Source: Perkinsus chesapeaki
Lineage: Eukaryota > Perkinsozoa > Perkinsida > Perkinsidae
DNA: 28,454 nt
Direction of reading: 5' to 3'
Assembly (NCBI GenBank): GCA_013115145.1
Contig: JAAPAO010000471.1
Location: 1-28,454 of the forward strand
The notes under the pieces are model-generated. The model was not told the origin of the DNA and ran no database searches. It worked only from the letters and a program-made list of their open reading frames with translations. Every line of letters starts with the position of its first letter. Within the stretch, counting starts at the first letter, position 1. The position numbers and the translations under genes were made by a program. This document shows, in pieces, positions 9,701-21,700 of the stretch.

Positions 9701-12700
9701 ATACGGAGTACTTTGGATTCGGTGATGTTAGTGTCGGAGAGAGAATGCCGAGCTTGACGGCGTTGAGGCCAGATCATGTTTGTGTGGAGCAGGAGATCTG
9801 CAAGAGCGTCGATGGCTGGGCGCATTTGCCGGAAAAACTGCGGCAAAATGTTGCGGTGCGATGGTCAGGATTTTTGGTGGTGGGGAAGATGGGCAAGTAT
9901 ACATTCACGTTAGATAGCGGCGGACCGTCGTTGGTATTTGTTAACGATAAATTGGTGGTCGAAAATACGGAGGAAAATTCTAGCGGAGCGATGCAGTTGA
10001 TGCCAGGAAATCACAGGATAGACGCCCAGTAAGTGGAATTTCAGGGCGCGCTGATTCGCAGGATCGGATTGCTACGGTTATGTTACTTGTACAAGATGGC
10101 TGATGGACTTTCTGGACAGCAGAAACGCCCTCAGCTGTTTGCTTTATCAGATTCTTCTCGGCATCGGAAGGTCCTCAAAGCTACTTGAATCTACTCTATT
10201 CCGGTCCCGATACGGGGGATGAGCAGATGAAGGTGCCAGCGGCGGTCCTGCAGCATTCGGTTGAGCAATCGGAGGTAAGGAGGGCAGAAAATATTACTCT
10301 GTGCGAATGATAACGACAGTACGTGGAAAGGCAATCTACGTGGGTTTAATCTTTTTGAGGACCTATTCCCTGACCAGCTTGAAGTAAAAGTGCGGTATAT
10401 TAATAAAGTCTCGTTGCGAACGGGATCTGCATCTGCAGGCTGTAAGAGTTAGCTGCGTTCTTGTACTGTAAGTTGTCCATTAGCCTTGTGCAAGGGACAA
10501 CTTATAGTCCACAGGAAGTGAGATACAACCGGATGCCCTGCATGCGTCCACAGTTCTGTACGCACGCCCTTTGTTTATGCGTGTAAGGGGTAGTAACCCG
10601 ACATAAGTCTCCACACATTGGTGTGAGAGGTAGGTATTGTCTACTCATCTCGACTCTTAATCTCAAGACTTCCCTTGCGTTACTTTGGTAACGGGGCAAC
10701 CAAAAAATGGTAGAAATGATGGTATCATTTTCGGGTCCATTCTTCTTGCCTGCCACAGCCTCGAAAGGCGTTTCTGAATGGTGTGGCTTATTGTGCACCT
10801 CATCAGGTAGCATACACGTTTGGTTGGAAAAGCGCTCTTACGTTCCAACCTTTTGCATGTGTCTGTCGTATGTCTGATTTTTTCTATGAAGATGCTCGAA
10901 ATTCGATCATCTATTTCCGGGGTTTCAGGTTGTCAAGAAACCCGGGTTTCTGGGAGAGTACTTTTCTGAGGATCTTGGCGGTCGAATTCCCGAAGGAAAG
11001 TACCCTGATGTTGTCCGGGTCGAGAAGCAGCTGGATTTCGAGGCGACCTCGGAGGCTTGGGAGAATCTTCCAGCGCGGTTCAGTAAATCCTTCGCAGCGC
11101 GTTTCACGACGTATCTTAGCTTGAAGTGCGGAGGAAGGAAAAAAGCGAAGTAGGCGAAATCGGCTCTCGGTTATTCCGATACTTCGATTTAGGTATTCGT
11201 TTGCTGTCGACTCCAACAAATGCGCGAAGGTCTACCTGGATGGCAAACTCGTCATTGAAGAGGACGCTTCTTTCGAGGTGGAGTTGTCCTCTGGTCCACA
11301 CAAAATGCAGGTTGAGTATTTTTGTGGCGCGTCGGAGGCAGCTCACGCGCTGACGCTCAAGTTTTCGGGACCGGAAACGATTCCGCCGGGAACCGAGGAC
11401 GATTCGGAAACGGCCAAGAATCCACCGATGGTCAGCTTGCCAGCCGAAATTTGCTCTTACTATCTTCGACCGACCGTCGCGCTCCCTCGTGGTGACCCTC
11501 TCGAAGCTCACGAGAAGTCGGTGCCATTTGTTGGGTGCAGTGATGAGGTGACGATGGTGTCTGCGGGCGCTGATGGGAAAATCTGCGTCTGGGATTTGCC
11601 AACTTCTGCGGTGAAATCGACGATCGATGTCGGGCAACCGATCACCTGTGGGCGACTGAGCGCATCCGGAAGATTCCTCGCAGTTGGTTTGGAGGACGGC
11701 AGCATTTCGCAGTGGGAAGTGGCGTCGGCTAGGCAGCACGGGAGCCCGATGTTTGGCCACAGTGGCGAGGTGAACTCGGTTACGTATTGCGCCGAGGATA
11801 AGAAAATATTGTCGGTCGGACACGATTTGTCTGTTCGAATTTGGGAGGCAGAAAGTTGCGAAGAGCTGGCGAATCTGGCGGCCAATCCTCACAATCGGAT
11901 CGGTGATGCGATCGAACAGTCGTGGGCGGATTGCTCGGCGGCTTATGATGACAAGATGGTGGTCACCGGAGGGAAGGACGGCTGCATTCGATTCTGGGAT
12001 ACGGAAAAATTGGACACCTTGCGAGGACCGGAGAAGGTGATGCCGTTGCCTGAGGAGCCTGAAGATGGATGGGGTGAAGAGGGCCCGCCGGAGCCGGAGA
12101 GGATTCCGGGCGAACCGATACTGATCGAAGGTAGACTGGGGATTTCGTGCTTACTATTGCTTCAGAAGTCTCTGCTGTTTCATAATGTTGAGGCTCTCTA
12201 GTAATACAGTAATTATATTTGAGAGCAGCATATGATTACCGGCCGTTGTTCTCTACTCTCATTTCCCCCCCCCATCTTGGGACCTCTGTGACACTGCCTG
12301 TGAATATCAACATTCTGTCGAAAAGGCCGGTGGATGCTATATAATACAGGTTCAGAAAATAAACCAGAACTTTCCTAAAGTGTGCAGGACAATTTTCATT
12401 ATCGATATCGCATCGGGGCGAGGTGCATTCGTGCGATTGTCGTTCATTCGGGGATCTTCGCTTTCTCTTTCAGGCCACCCCCACAAGAGGGTCACCTGCG
12501 TAGCTCTGTGTCCAGTGAAAGGCAGTAACCTTCTGGCAACTGCGAGCTCGGACGCTACCATTAAGATTTGGGATTTGAAGGACCACTCTCTGCACATAAA
12601 GCCGATACAGTGTCTCAGCAATGTCGTGGTAAGCATTGAAACGAAGAAATGGAAGTCGCTGGGGAGGCTCTAGCTCGTGCGGCATTTTAGAGTTGGTCAC

Positions 12701-15700
12701 CGAATGGAGCCACGCTTGTGTCGGCGAATGAGGACGTGCTCGTGCAGCTGTTTAGTGCAGTTTCGGGGAAGCCTAGATCGGAGCCGATGCCAGGGTGAGC
12801 CCGCGGGGGTCTGGAGAGGGCTGTGGTGATGGTGGCTGGGCATCAGGCACATCGCGTCGATGAGGATGGCAGCATGGACACCTCAAGGGCAGTGCTTGGC
12901 GACCTGCAGTGACGACGGAACGATCAGACTGTGGCATTTTACAGTCAACCGGAACATCGCCGAGATCGCTGTTCTTGAGGGGGAGGAGGGAGTCTTCCAG
13001 GAAGACATGAAAAAGTGGCAGAAGGTGAGAAGGCACTGGAAGCTCCTGTCCCGTGCAAGAGTTGGTATTTATTTCTATTATTTTCGAAGCCCGTCAGCAG
13101 TCGAAGAGCTGCAAACTGTGGTGCTTCGGTTGAGGCTCCTCGAGAGGCTAATTTGCTTCTCTCGCGCACCACTTCATCTCGCGCGAGCTACGCAAAGTTG
13201 GAACGTTTTTTGCCATAGACGACTTGTGGTTCGACTTTTAATTGCCCTTAGGACGCGCCTTGTGTGTGAGCAATTGATTGGTGCCACTCGCATCGGTTTT
13301 AGACCTTCCGATCGAGCTGATACTGCCCACGCAGGAGTGAAACTAGCAGGGTCGGATTAAACATAGTTGCCGGAAATATAACTTTTGATAGCCTAGTCGA
13401 TTGCACCGCTGATCGGCATAAATCTTTGTGATTAGATTCTGGATCACATCCGTCACGAATGTCATGACTACAGTAAAGGAGCTTCGGAATACGAAAAGAA
13501 TGTGGAGTACTTACGGGCCTCCCTGGACAAGGGAGTTGATCTGGTGAAGTCATACCGAGCTCGAGCGTCACTCTTGGGGCTCACCCCGACGGACTACTGG
13601 GACCTTGATGGTATGATCGATGACTATGCCAGTTATTACAAGTAAGCAGGCGGAGCGAAGCGATTTTTGTTGTGCATTTTTCGAGTGTAGATTGTGGAAT
13701 ACGGTAATAAGCTTCCAGAAGAGCCAGATTAAGTGGCAGCAAGATCCGATGAAATCCATCAACGCTGAGCAGGTGGAGCAACTCCTCGATTCTTGGTTCA
13801 AGGAATGTTACAAAATGATCAAAGGCTTTGATAACAACAACACGAGGATGGTGAGCGGGAAAAACGAGGAAAAAAATTTTTGATTCTGGCTCGGTTTTTG
13901 TAATGGTGAAGTTTTCCAAGTCGACGTTTCTTCGCCTTATGTTTGCGAAATAGTTCACTTTCAAAAACGCAATGACTACCGTATAACAAAGAGTAGGACG
14001 ATCGAAGGACACATCGCTCTTGCCGGTTCAAGAGGCCCCGCGTAGCTTCATGAAAAAGTGCGTGATGAATTTTTTCTTTCAATAATTCTCAGGCGCAAAA
14101 AGTGGCTAAGGACTTGAAGTCTGGCATCGACGAGTTCAGGGTGAAGTTCCCGTTTTTGAGGGCCTTCTGCGTCGAGGCTATCCTTCCGCGTCATTGGGAC
14201 GAGCTATTCGCGAAAATGAAGATCCAGCCGTTTGCGGACTACAACGACATTCGAATGCAGCAAATGTTGGACAAGGGCGTCCTCAATTTTGCAGAAAGTT
14301 TCGAGGAGATCTCGGCCGCAGCGCAAAAGGAGCACTCGTTGAAGAAGGCCATGGCCGGCATGAAGCGCGACTGGGAGCCTTTGGAGTTCACCACAACACT
14401 CTACAAGGAAACGGGCTGCCCCATTCTGAAGGGCATCGATGAGATTCAGGCGGTCTTGGACGACCACATTGTCAAGACGCAAGCTATTCGGTCGTCTCCG
14501 TTCTGCAAGCCTTTCGAGCAGGAAGTGCTCGAGTGGGAGGCGACTTTGCTTTATTTGCAAGATTTTGTGGACGAGTGTTTGGCAGTGCAACGGACCTGGA
14601 TGCAGCTGGAGCCGATCTTCCTGTCGGATGATATCAAGCGTCAATTGCCAGATGAGAGCAGCGGATTTGCGACGATTGATGTTACGTTCCGATCGAGGAT
14701 GAAGCAAGTCGAGGGAAGTCCAGGCTGTCTGGGAGTTGCGGCTGCGGGGGGAATTGTGGAGGACTTCAAGGACGCCAATGAGAAGTTGGAGAAGATCCAA
14801 AAGGGATTGAAGGACTATCTTGAAACTAAAAGACTTTACTTCCCAAGGTGAGTCTGTTGGAAAAATTCCCCATTTCTGGATGAGTAATAATACTGCAGCA
14901 GCTCCAGTGGGGCTTCACGGTCGTCCATGAGGATTCATTGATCCTTTTCCAGCGTATTCTTCGAACTAATGAGGGGTCCTATCTTTCTATATTGTTGCAA
15001 TTACTTCCTCTCTCTCGCCTGAGTAAACGTTCAGCGTTACTCCCGGCTGCTATCAGATTCTTCTTCCTCAACGATGCCGATTTGCTGTCTATCCTGGCCG
15101 AGACTAAGGACCCGACACTTGTCCAGCCACACATGGGCAAAGCGTTCGAAGGCATCGCCTCGGTCCGGTTTAACGAAACTGCCACCATCATTAATGCGAT
15201 GATCAGCGCCGAAGGAGAGAGCGTAGATTTCGTTAACAATGTCGATGTTGACTGTCCTGAAAATAAAGGAAATGTCGAGAAGTGGTTGGTGGAGGTGGAA
15301 AAGGCGATGATTGATTCCCTGACAAATGTGATATCAAGGAGCAACAAGGATTATGCATGCAAGCCTCGAACGGCCTGGTGCATCGACTACCCGGGGCAGG
15401 TGGTGCTGGCAACCGATTGCATTTATTGGACTAAAGAAGTAACGGAGGCCCTCAATGGGAAGAGAGTTGCCGACTACGAGAAAAAGTTGAATCAGCAATT
15501 GCTGGATATTGTACAGCTTGTCCGAGGGGATCTTTCCAAGCTTGCCAGAGTCACGTTGGGTGCGATGGTCACCATTGACGTCCACGCTAGAGATGTCGTG
15601 AGCGATCTTGTTAAGAATAACGTCGAGTCTGCGGACGAGTTTGATTGGCTTAGTCAACTGCGGTACTATTGGAAGGAGCCTAATAGCTTTAAAAGGCTTG

Positions 15701-18700
15701 ATACTGGTGAGATGAATGGCAAGGAGGAGTGTCAAGTCTCCATTGTGAATTCAACTCTGCTGTACGGATTCGAGTATCTCGGTAACACGCCGAGGCTCGT
15801 CATCACACCTCTGACGGATCGGTGCTATCGAACTTTGATGGGCGCGTTCGCACTGTATTATGGTGGAGCACCAGAAGGACCGGCTGGAACAGGGAAGACC
15901 GAGTCGACTAAGGATCTGGCGAAGGCGTTGGCGATACAGTGTGTGGTCTTCAACTGCTCTGATGGTATGGACTATATGCAGATGGCTAAGTTCTTTAAAG
16001 GTAGGATCATTGATAATTTCAGAGAAGTTGAGGAATTAGTATTTTTCGAAAACCGCTATCAAGTAGATAAGAGGGACCCTTGACTTAAGGGCCCTGAGTG
16101 TATTTCCTAAAATGCAATTGTGAGAGACTTGGTATAATGAAAACTAGCTCGCAAAAAAACCGATGAACAAAAGGACAACTGCAGGCTTGTTGTTTTTCTG
16201 ATGGAGTGGCGTGCAGGTCTGGCAAGTTCCGGTGCTTGGTGCTGCTTTGATGAGTTCAATCGTATCAACTTGGAGGTGCTGTCCGTCATTGCCCAGCAAA
16301 TCCAGTGTATTTCGCTGGCCATCAAACAAAAGGCAAAAACCTTTATTTTCGAGGGTACAGAGATCAGGTGGGCATCATCTGCTCTGTGACCGCTGCGCCA
16401 CGAAATTATGTCAGGCTTATTCCGTCGTGTGCTGTGAACATCACCATGAACCCGGGGTATGCTGGTCGATCGGAGCTGCCGGACAACCTGAAGGCTCTGT
16501 TCCGTCCATGCGCGATGATGGTTCCAAATTACGCATTGATTGCCGAAATCACCCTCTACTCATTTGGGTGAGTGATTTGGGGAAAGTGTGGTATGAAAGA
16601 ACCGGGGGATGTTATCGGTCATTCGGCCTCGGGGCTGCTCTCTTTTCAAACGTTTTAAGCTCTAAGCCTCTCTCGGGGCCGGCTACATCTGTTCTACTTG
16701 CTTACTCGCAGCTTGAATTTGGTACTGTATGGTCGATGAGGGAGTGTCTTGTTCGGGTTGAAGAAGTTTTTGAATTCTCGAAAAACTAGTGAAACGCAAT
16801 CTACAAATACCTGTTAATATCTTCTTCATTTCCGACCATAATAATTTAAAGGTCGTAGATCATTCAAGAAGTGAGATGGGAATTCTGCGGGCCGCGTCAA
16901 CGTTTTCAGCATCGTATTGCTTTCACCAGGTACGAGGATGCCAGGCGTATCGGCGTGAAGGCCACCCAAGCGTTGAAGCTTTCGTCTGAGCAGCTCTCCG
17001 CTCAGGATCACTACGACTTTGGTATGCGTGGTTTGAAGTCTCTTCTGGTGGCCGCAGGAGCGCTGAAAATGAAATACGGCGACCAGTATCCAGAGGACGT
17101 CATTTCGTTGCGAGCATTCACGGACGTTAATTTGCCCAAGTTCACGAGCGCTGATATCCCCCTCTTCAAAGGCATCATCGGTGACTTGTTTCCGGGGGTG
17201 CATCTGCCACCGAGCGACTATGGCCCTCTTATCGCACAGGCAAGGTTTGGGGATAAGGTGCCTTAGCTGTATTTGATGCATATTTCCTTTTAATAAATCA
17301 TTTAGCATATATACTAGTCTACCTGCTGAGGAAAGAACCTTCTGAGGGAAAACTCCGGCGGCTCTTCGCGATTAGTAGAGGACCGACTAGAGGCTCGATT
17401 GGCTGTTCAACGTTTGGAATTGAGTGACGAACGGGTCGTCGTTGTTTTTAATGTTTTGGCATTTTCCTTTACATTTGGCTGATATCATTTTCGCCTAGCC
17501 ACTTGCGTTGCCGCTAGGAAGGAACGTATCTTTTATGTAGCGAGGTTGAAGCGCGCAAGATGCACCGAAAGTCAACTTTTTATTGTCTCAGGTAGAGGCA
17601 TGTGCAGTTGCTAAGAAACTTCAACCGACGAACGAGTTCACGAATAAAGTTATTCAGCTCTGGGAGACTGTCATGGTCCGTCACGGTCTCATGACTGTCG
17701 GACTGCCACCGTGCGGTAAGATGGCCTTCGAATGCGTGAAATTGAGGAGTTACGAACTTCTTCGAGGAAATACTTTGCTGGTGGGAAGATTTATTAATAG
17801 TGCGGAGGAGATATGATAGAAAATATGTTTATATTTTGCGAAACGAAAAAAGGGTAAATAGTGGAGGGTAGACTGTTAGTCTAGAGAGTCTAGTTTCGGA
17901 GAGGAACTCGCTGAGATGTGATTCTATCTACTCTTCAACTTTACTGATATTGAAATATTAATGCGAAATTAAATTGGAATTTGGCAGGTAAGACAATGGT
18001 GAAGGACGTCCTCGCGGACACGCTCGCTGCTGTTGCTGACGGTGGTGACATGTTCATGCCGGTCACTCAACACATTATGAATCCAAAATCGATCACACAA
18101 GGGCAACTTTACGGCGAGGCCGATCTGAATACGCAAGAGTGGACGGACGGCGTTCTCGCTATAGCGGTGCGCGCGGCGAGCAAAGGGCCGCCAGACACGC
18201 GTCAGTGGGTCGTTCTGGACGGACCGGTCGACGCCATTTGGATTGAAAATATGAACACCGTGCTGGATGATAATAAAAAGCTTTGTTTGAACTCCGGTGA
18301 AATTATCAAACTTTCAGCAACCACTACGATGATTTTCGAAGTGCGTGATCTGGCGGTGGCGTCTCCGGCGACGGTTTCACGGTGCGGCATGGTCTTCATG
18401 GAGCCGGATTCGGACCTGGGATGGAAGCCGATCGTGCTGTCTTGGCTCGACTATCAGATTCCTGACTATATCAGAAAAGAGCATCGCGATCTGCTCTGGA
18501 AATTATTTGAAAATAATTTTGAGATTTGCCTCGAGTGCACGCATAGGGTTCGAACCCCAGTCGCTGTGATTGACAATTGGCTGGCGGACAGCGCGTGCAG
18601 GTTGATGGAATGCCTTTTCGAAGACTCTGAGGAGCGTTACTGCCGACCGACTACGAGCGACGATGATGAGCATTCTCAGAGCGCTGCGGACCGGGAGCAA

Positions 18701-21700
18701 CTAATCTATGCCGTATTCTTCTTCGCAATGTTGTGGACATGTGGAGCGTGCACGGACCAGGAGGGACGAGCCTTTGTGGAGTCAGTCATCCGGGCGATGT
18801 TTGAGAATAAGAAGGAATTTATCAAAAAGCAGGATTTCGTGACGCAGTGGGAAATGACGGAGCTCGTCAGCGGGCTGTCGCCAGCACCGCTGCCGAGCAA
18901 GGGACTGCTGCACGACTATTTCATCGATTCGGCCGATGGAGGAAAGTGGAAACCGTGGACGGAAAAAATAGGGAATTTCGACGTTCCCAAGGACGCTCAA
19001 TTCCACACTATTATTGTGCCCACCAGCGATACCGTCCGGAACCAGTTTTTGATCAGGACGTTGATCGAGAAGGGGAAGCATGTGCTGATGTCGGGGGTGA
19101 CGGGAACAGGCAAAACGGTGTCGATTGCGGGCATGCTTTTGAACGGATTTGACAAGGAAAAATATTCGACGATTTCCTTTGCGTTTTCGGCGCAAACTAC
19201 GGCGAACCAGACGCAGGATATTATCGATGGGAAATTGGACAAAAGACGGAAGGGCGTTTTCGGTCCGCCGATCAACAAAAAAATGCTTGTGTTTGTGGAC
19301 GATGTCAACATGCCGGCAAAGGAGACCTATGGCGCTCAGCCACCAATCGAAATTCTGAGGCAAGGATTGACAATGAGTGGTTGGTATGATAGGAAGACGT
19401 GGGAGTTCAGACAGTTTGTCGATATGCAGTATCTGGCAGCGATGGGACCGCCAGGGGGAGGGAAGAACGATATCACTGATAGATACTCGAGACAGTTCAA
19501 CCTTATATTCGTCACACCATTCGATGATGAATCTCTGGCGAGAATTTTCACAACGATGGTTCAAAAGTTCCTTGGGGTGATGCCTCGGGAAGTGGCGGCG
19601 AATGCTCCTACGGTGGTGGCCGCGACTATAGAGGTTTACAATACGATGTCGGCGGAGATGTTACCAACTCCGGCGAAGTCGCATTACACTTTCAATCTGA
19701 GAGATCTCAGTAAAGTGTTCCAGGGCATTTGCCAGTGTACGAGGGAGAGCTTGCCCAAGGTGGGTCAATTGGCGAAGGATATTTGAAATCTGTAAATGAC
19801 GTTTGTGAGGTCTCTCCTACTCGCCGTCGGAATATCTCTCTCATCAAACTAGGGTACATTCTGCGCCATCTCTCAGTCGAATCCGTCGCCGAACGATCTC
19901 TTTTCAAGCAATTTGGAAATCCGTTTTCTGAAGATATTTGTTTTTAGGCGGAAAAATCTTCCGGATTCCTTTACGTCGAATCTTGGTGTAGTTTGCTCCC
20001 CTCATCACCGTGTGTGGGCGAGGATGCGCCTTCATCCCGACGCTGTCACTTGTCAATCCTCGCACTTGCAAAATATGCGATTGTCTCATGGTAAATTGGT
20101 CACTTTTGTCAGGTAGACGATCTTGCAAAATGTTGGATGCATGAGTGTCAGAGAGTCTTCGAGGACCGTTTGGTTAACAAGCCCGATCACAACTGGTTCT
20201 TCTTCCTCATAAAACGCCTCCTCGATCGCCACTTTAAAAAACAATATGACCAAGTTGTAAAACAGGAGCCGATCGTCTTTGCGAGTTTTGTCGACCCGAA
20301 GTCGACAAGCTATATGGAAGTGCAGGACCACCAAAAGTTGCAGGAAAAAATGACGACGTGTTTGGAGGACTTCAACGCAGTTTCGAAGATTCGAATGGAT
20401 CTTGTCCTCTTTACGGCGTTCATACAGCACATTTGCCGCGTTGTGAGGGTAAGTTGTCACGCGCCAGGAAATTATCAAATTTATAAAAACGAATTTTCCC
20501 GTGGAAAAATCGGTTCTGGTGTTAAGCAGGAAGTTTTCTTTCTTCAATATCTTAGGTCGAAGCGCGAGAAATTGGTACAAGTGCCTGGTGGTCGAATCTT
20601 TAGCATTTTAGGTCCTCAAGCTTCCGCTTGGTAACGCTTTATGTGTTGGTGTTGGTGGAAGTGGACGAAAAAGCACTGCGACACTGGCGGCGTTCGTGGC
20701 CGACTTCAACCTGTTCCAAGTGCAGATCTCGAAATCGTACGGGATGACCGAGTGGCGAGACGATATGAGGAAGCTGCTTATGTCTGCCGGGTGCGATGAC
20801 AAAAATATGGTGTTCCTTTTCCCGGACACGCAAATTGCCAATGAGAACTTCCTTGAGGATGTCAGCAGCATGCTTAATACTGGTGAAGTGCCGAATTTGT
20901 ATGCCAATGAGGACAGAATGGAAATTCTGGAGAAGTGCAGCAAGATGGCGAGTGCTGATGGCAAGACCGGACCGAATGAGGTCTTTGCTTGGTGAGTCAG
21001 TGGCTGCCTAGGTTGATTAGTGCAGCAGCGACTGGGGAAAGATTCCTGGCGTTTATGTCGTGAGGATTCATTATTTTTCATGACTAGTACCCGTGAGAAA
21101 ATTTGTGATGAAATTTCGGGTCGATCGGAAAAAATTTCCGGAAAAGTTTCCAGTAAAAAAATTCCGGAAAAGTTTTCAGTGAAAAATTTCCGGAAAAGTT
21201 TTCAGTAAAAAATTTCCGGAAAAGTTTTCAGTGAAAAATTTCCGGAAAAGTTTTCAGTAAAAAAATTTCCGGTGTATACAAATTACCTGGGGGCATTTTA
21301 CGTAACTTCCTAGTGTTGTTCAGGTACGTCGAGAACTGCCGTAAGAATCTTCATATCGTCTTGGCCATGAGCCCCATCGGTGACAAATTCCGAAAGCGTC
21401 TCCGTATGTTCCCGAGTCTTGTGAACTGTTGCACAATCGATTGGTAAGCAACCGCGCTCGGGCTTGAATTTTCGAATCGAAGCGTTGGCCTCTATCCAGC
21501 TGGCCAATACAATCACGAGGGACTGGATTCTGCGAAAAATGATTTTAGTAGTCTTGGTATTAGTTCCATTTCGAGGAGAAGATATCGCGTAGCTAGTGCA
21601 TGCTTGAAGCTAAGATACTTGTCGGTGCACAACGCTGTGATTTACTCAGGTTCATGGAGTGGCCGCCGGATGCCCTCACTGCTGTGGCGATGCAGTTCCT

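Larger units (their letters stand above)
15870..20991 (+). other. AAA1-AAA4 modules of the dynein motor (exons 32-39)
   Basis: Exons 15057-16000 (end), 16217-16367, 16415-16567, 16930-17239, 17592-17715, 17988-19759, 20113-20448, 20612-20991. AAA1: Walker A GPAGTGKT (residues 2354-2361) and Walker B CCFDEFNR (2403-2410), the main ATPase site, followed by [23 protein letters not shown]2: P-loop GLPPCGKT (2636-2643), built across an intron. AAA3: GVTGTGKT (3010-3017) and Walker [13 protein letters not shown]4: GVGGSGRKS (3356-3364). All expected nucleotide-site motifs are intact, so the motor should be functional. Introns range from 47 to 362 nt, and the one starting 17240 has a GC donor. Confidence 0.95.

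Noticed and set aside
12254-12270. Poly-C run in the intron 12131-12473
   Set aside because: A simple homopolymer with no associated structure; probably not functional.
12847-13436. Two-gene reading: a TIR-to-WD40 gene ending at 13360 and a separate dynein gene starting after it
   Set aside because: Exon 29 has a stop directly upstream, no early Met, and begins almost at the linker; only about 75 bp separate 13360 from it, too little for a promoter and a dynein 5' end. Splicing 13024 to 13436 keeps phase 0.
18545-18558. tRNA B-box-like AGGGTTCGAACCCC
   Set aside because: It lies in a conserved reading frame of the motor (HRVRTPV), and upstream sequence does not fold as a tRNA.
18782-19564. 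260-codon minus-strand open frame under AAA2-AAA3
   Set aside because: Mirror of an intact conserved dynein exon; low-complexity His/Arg composition.
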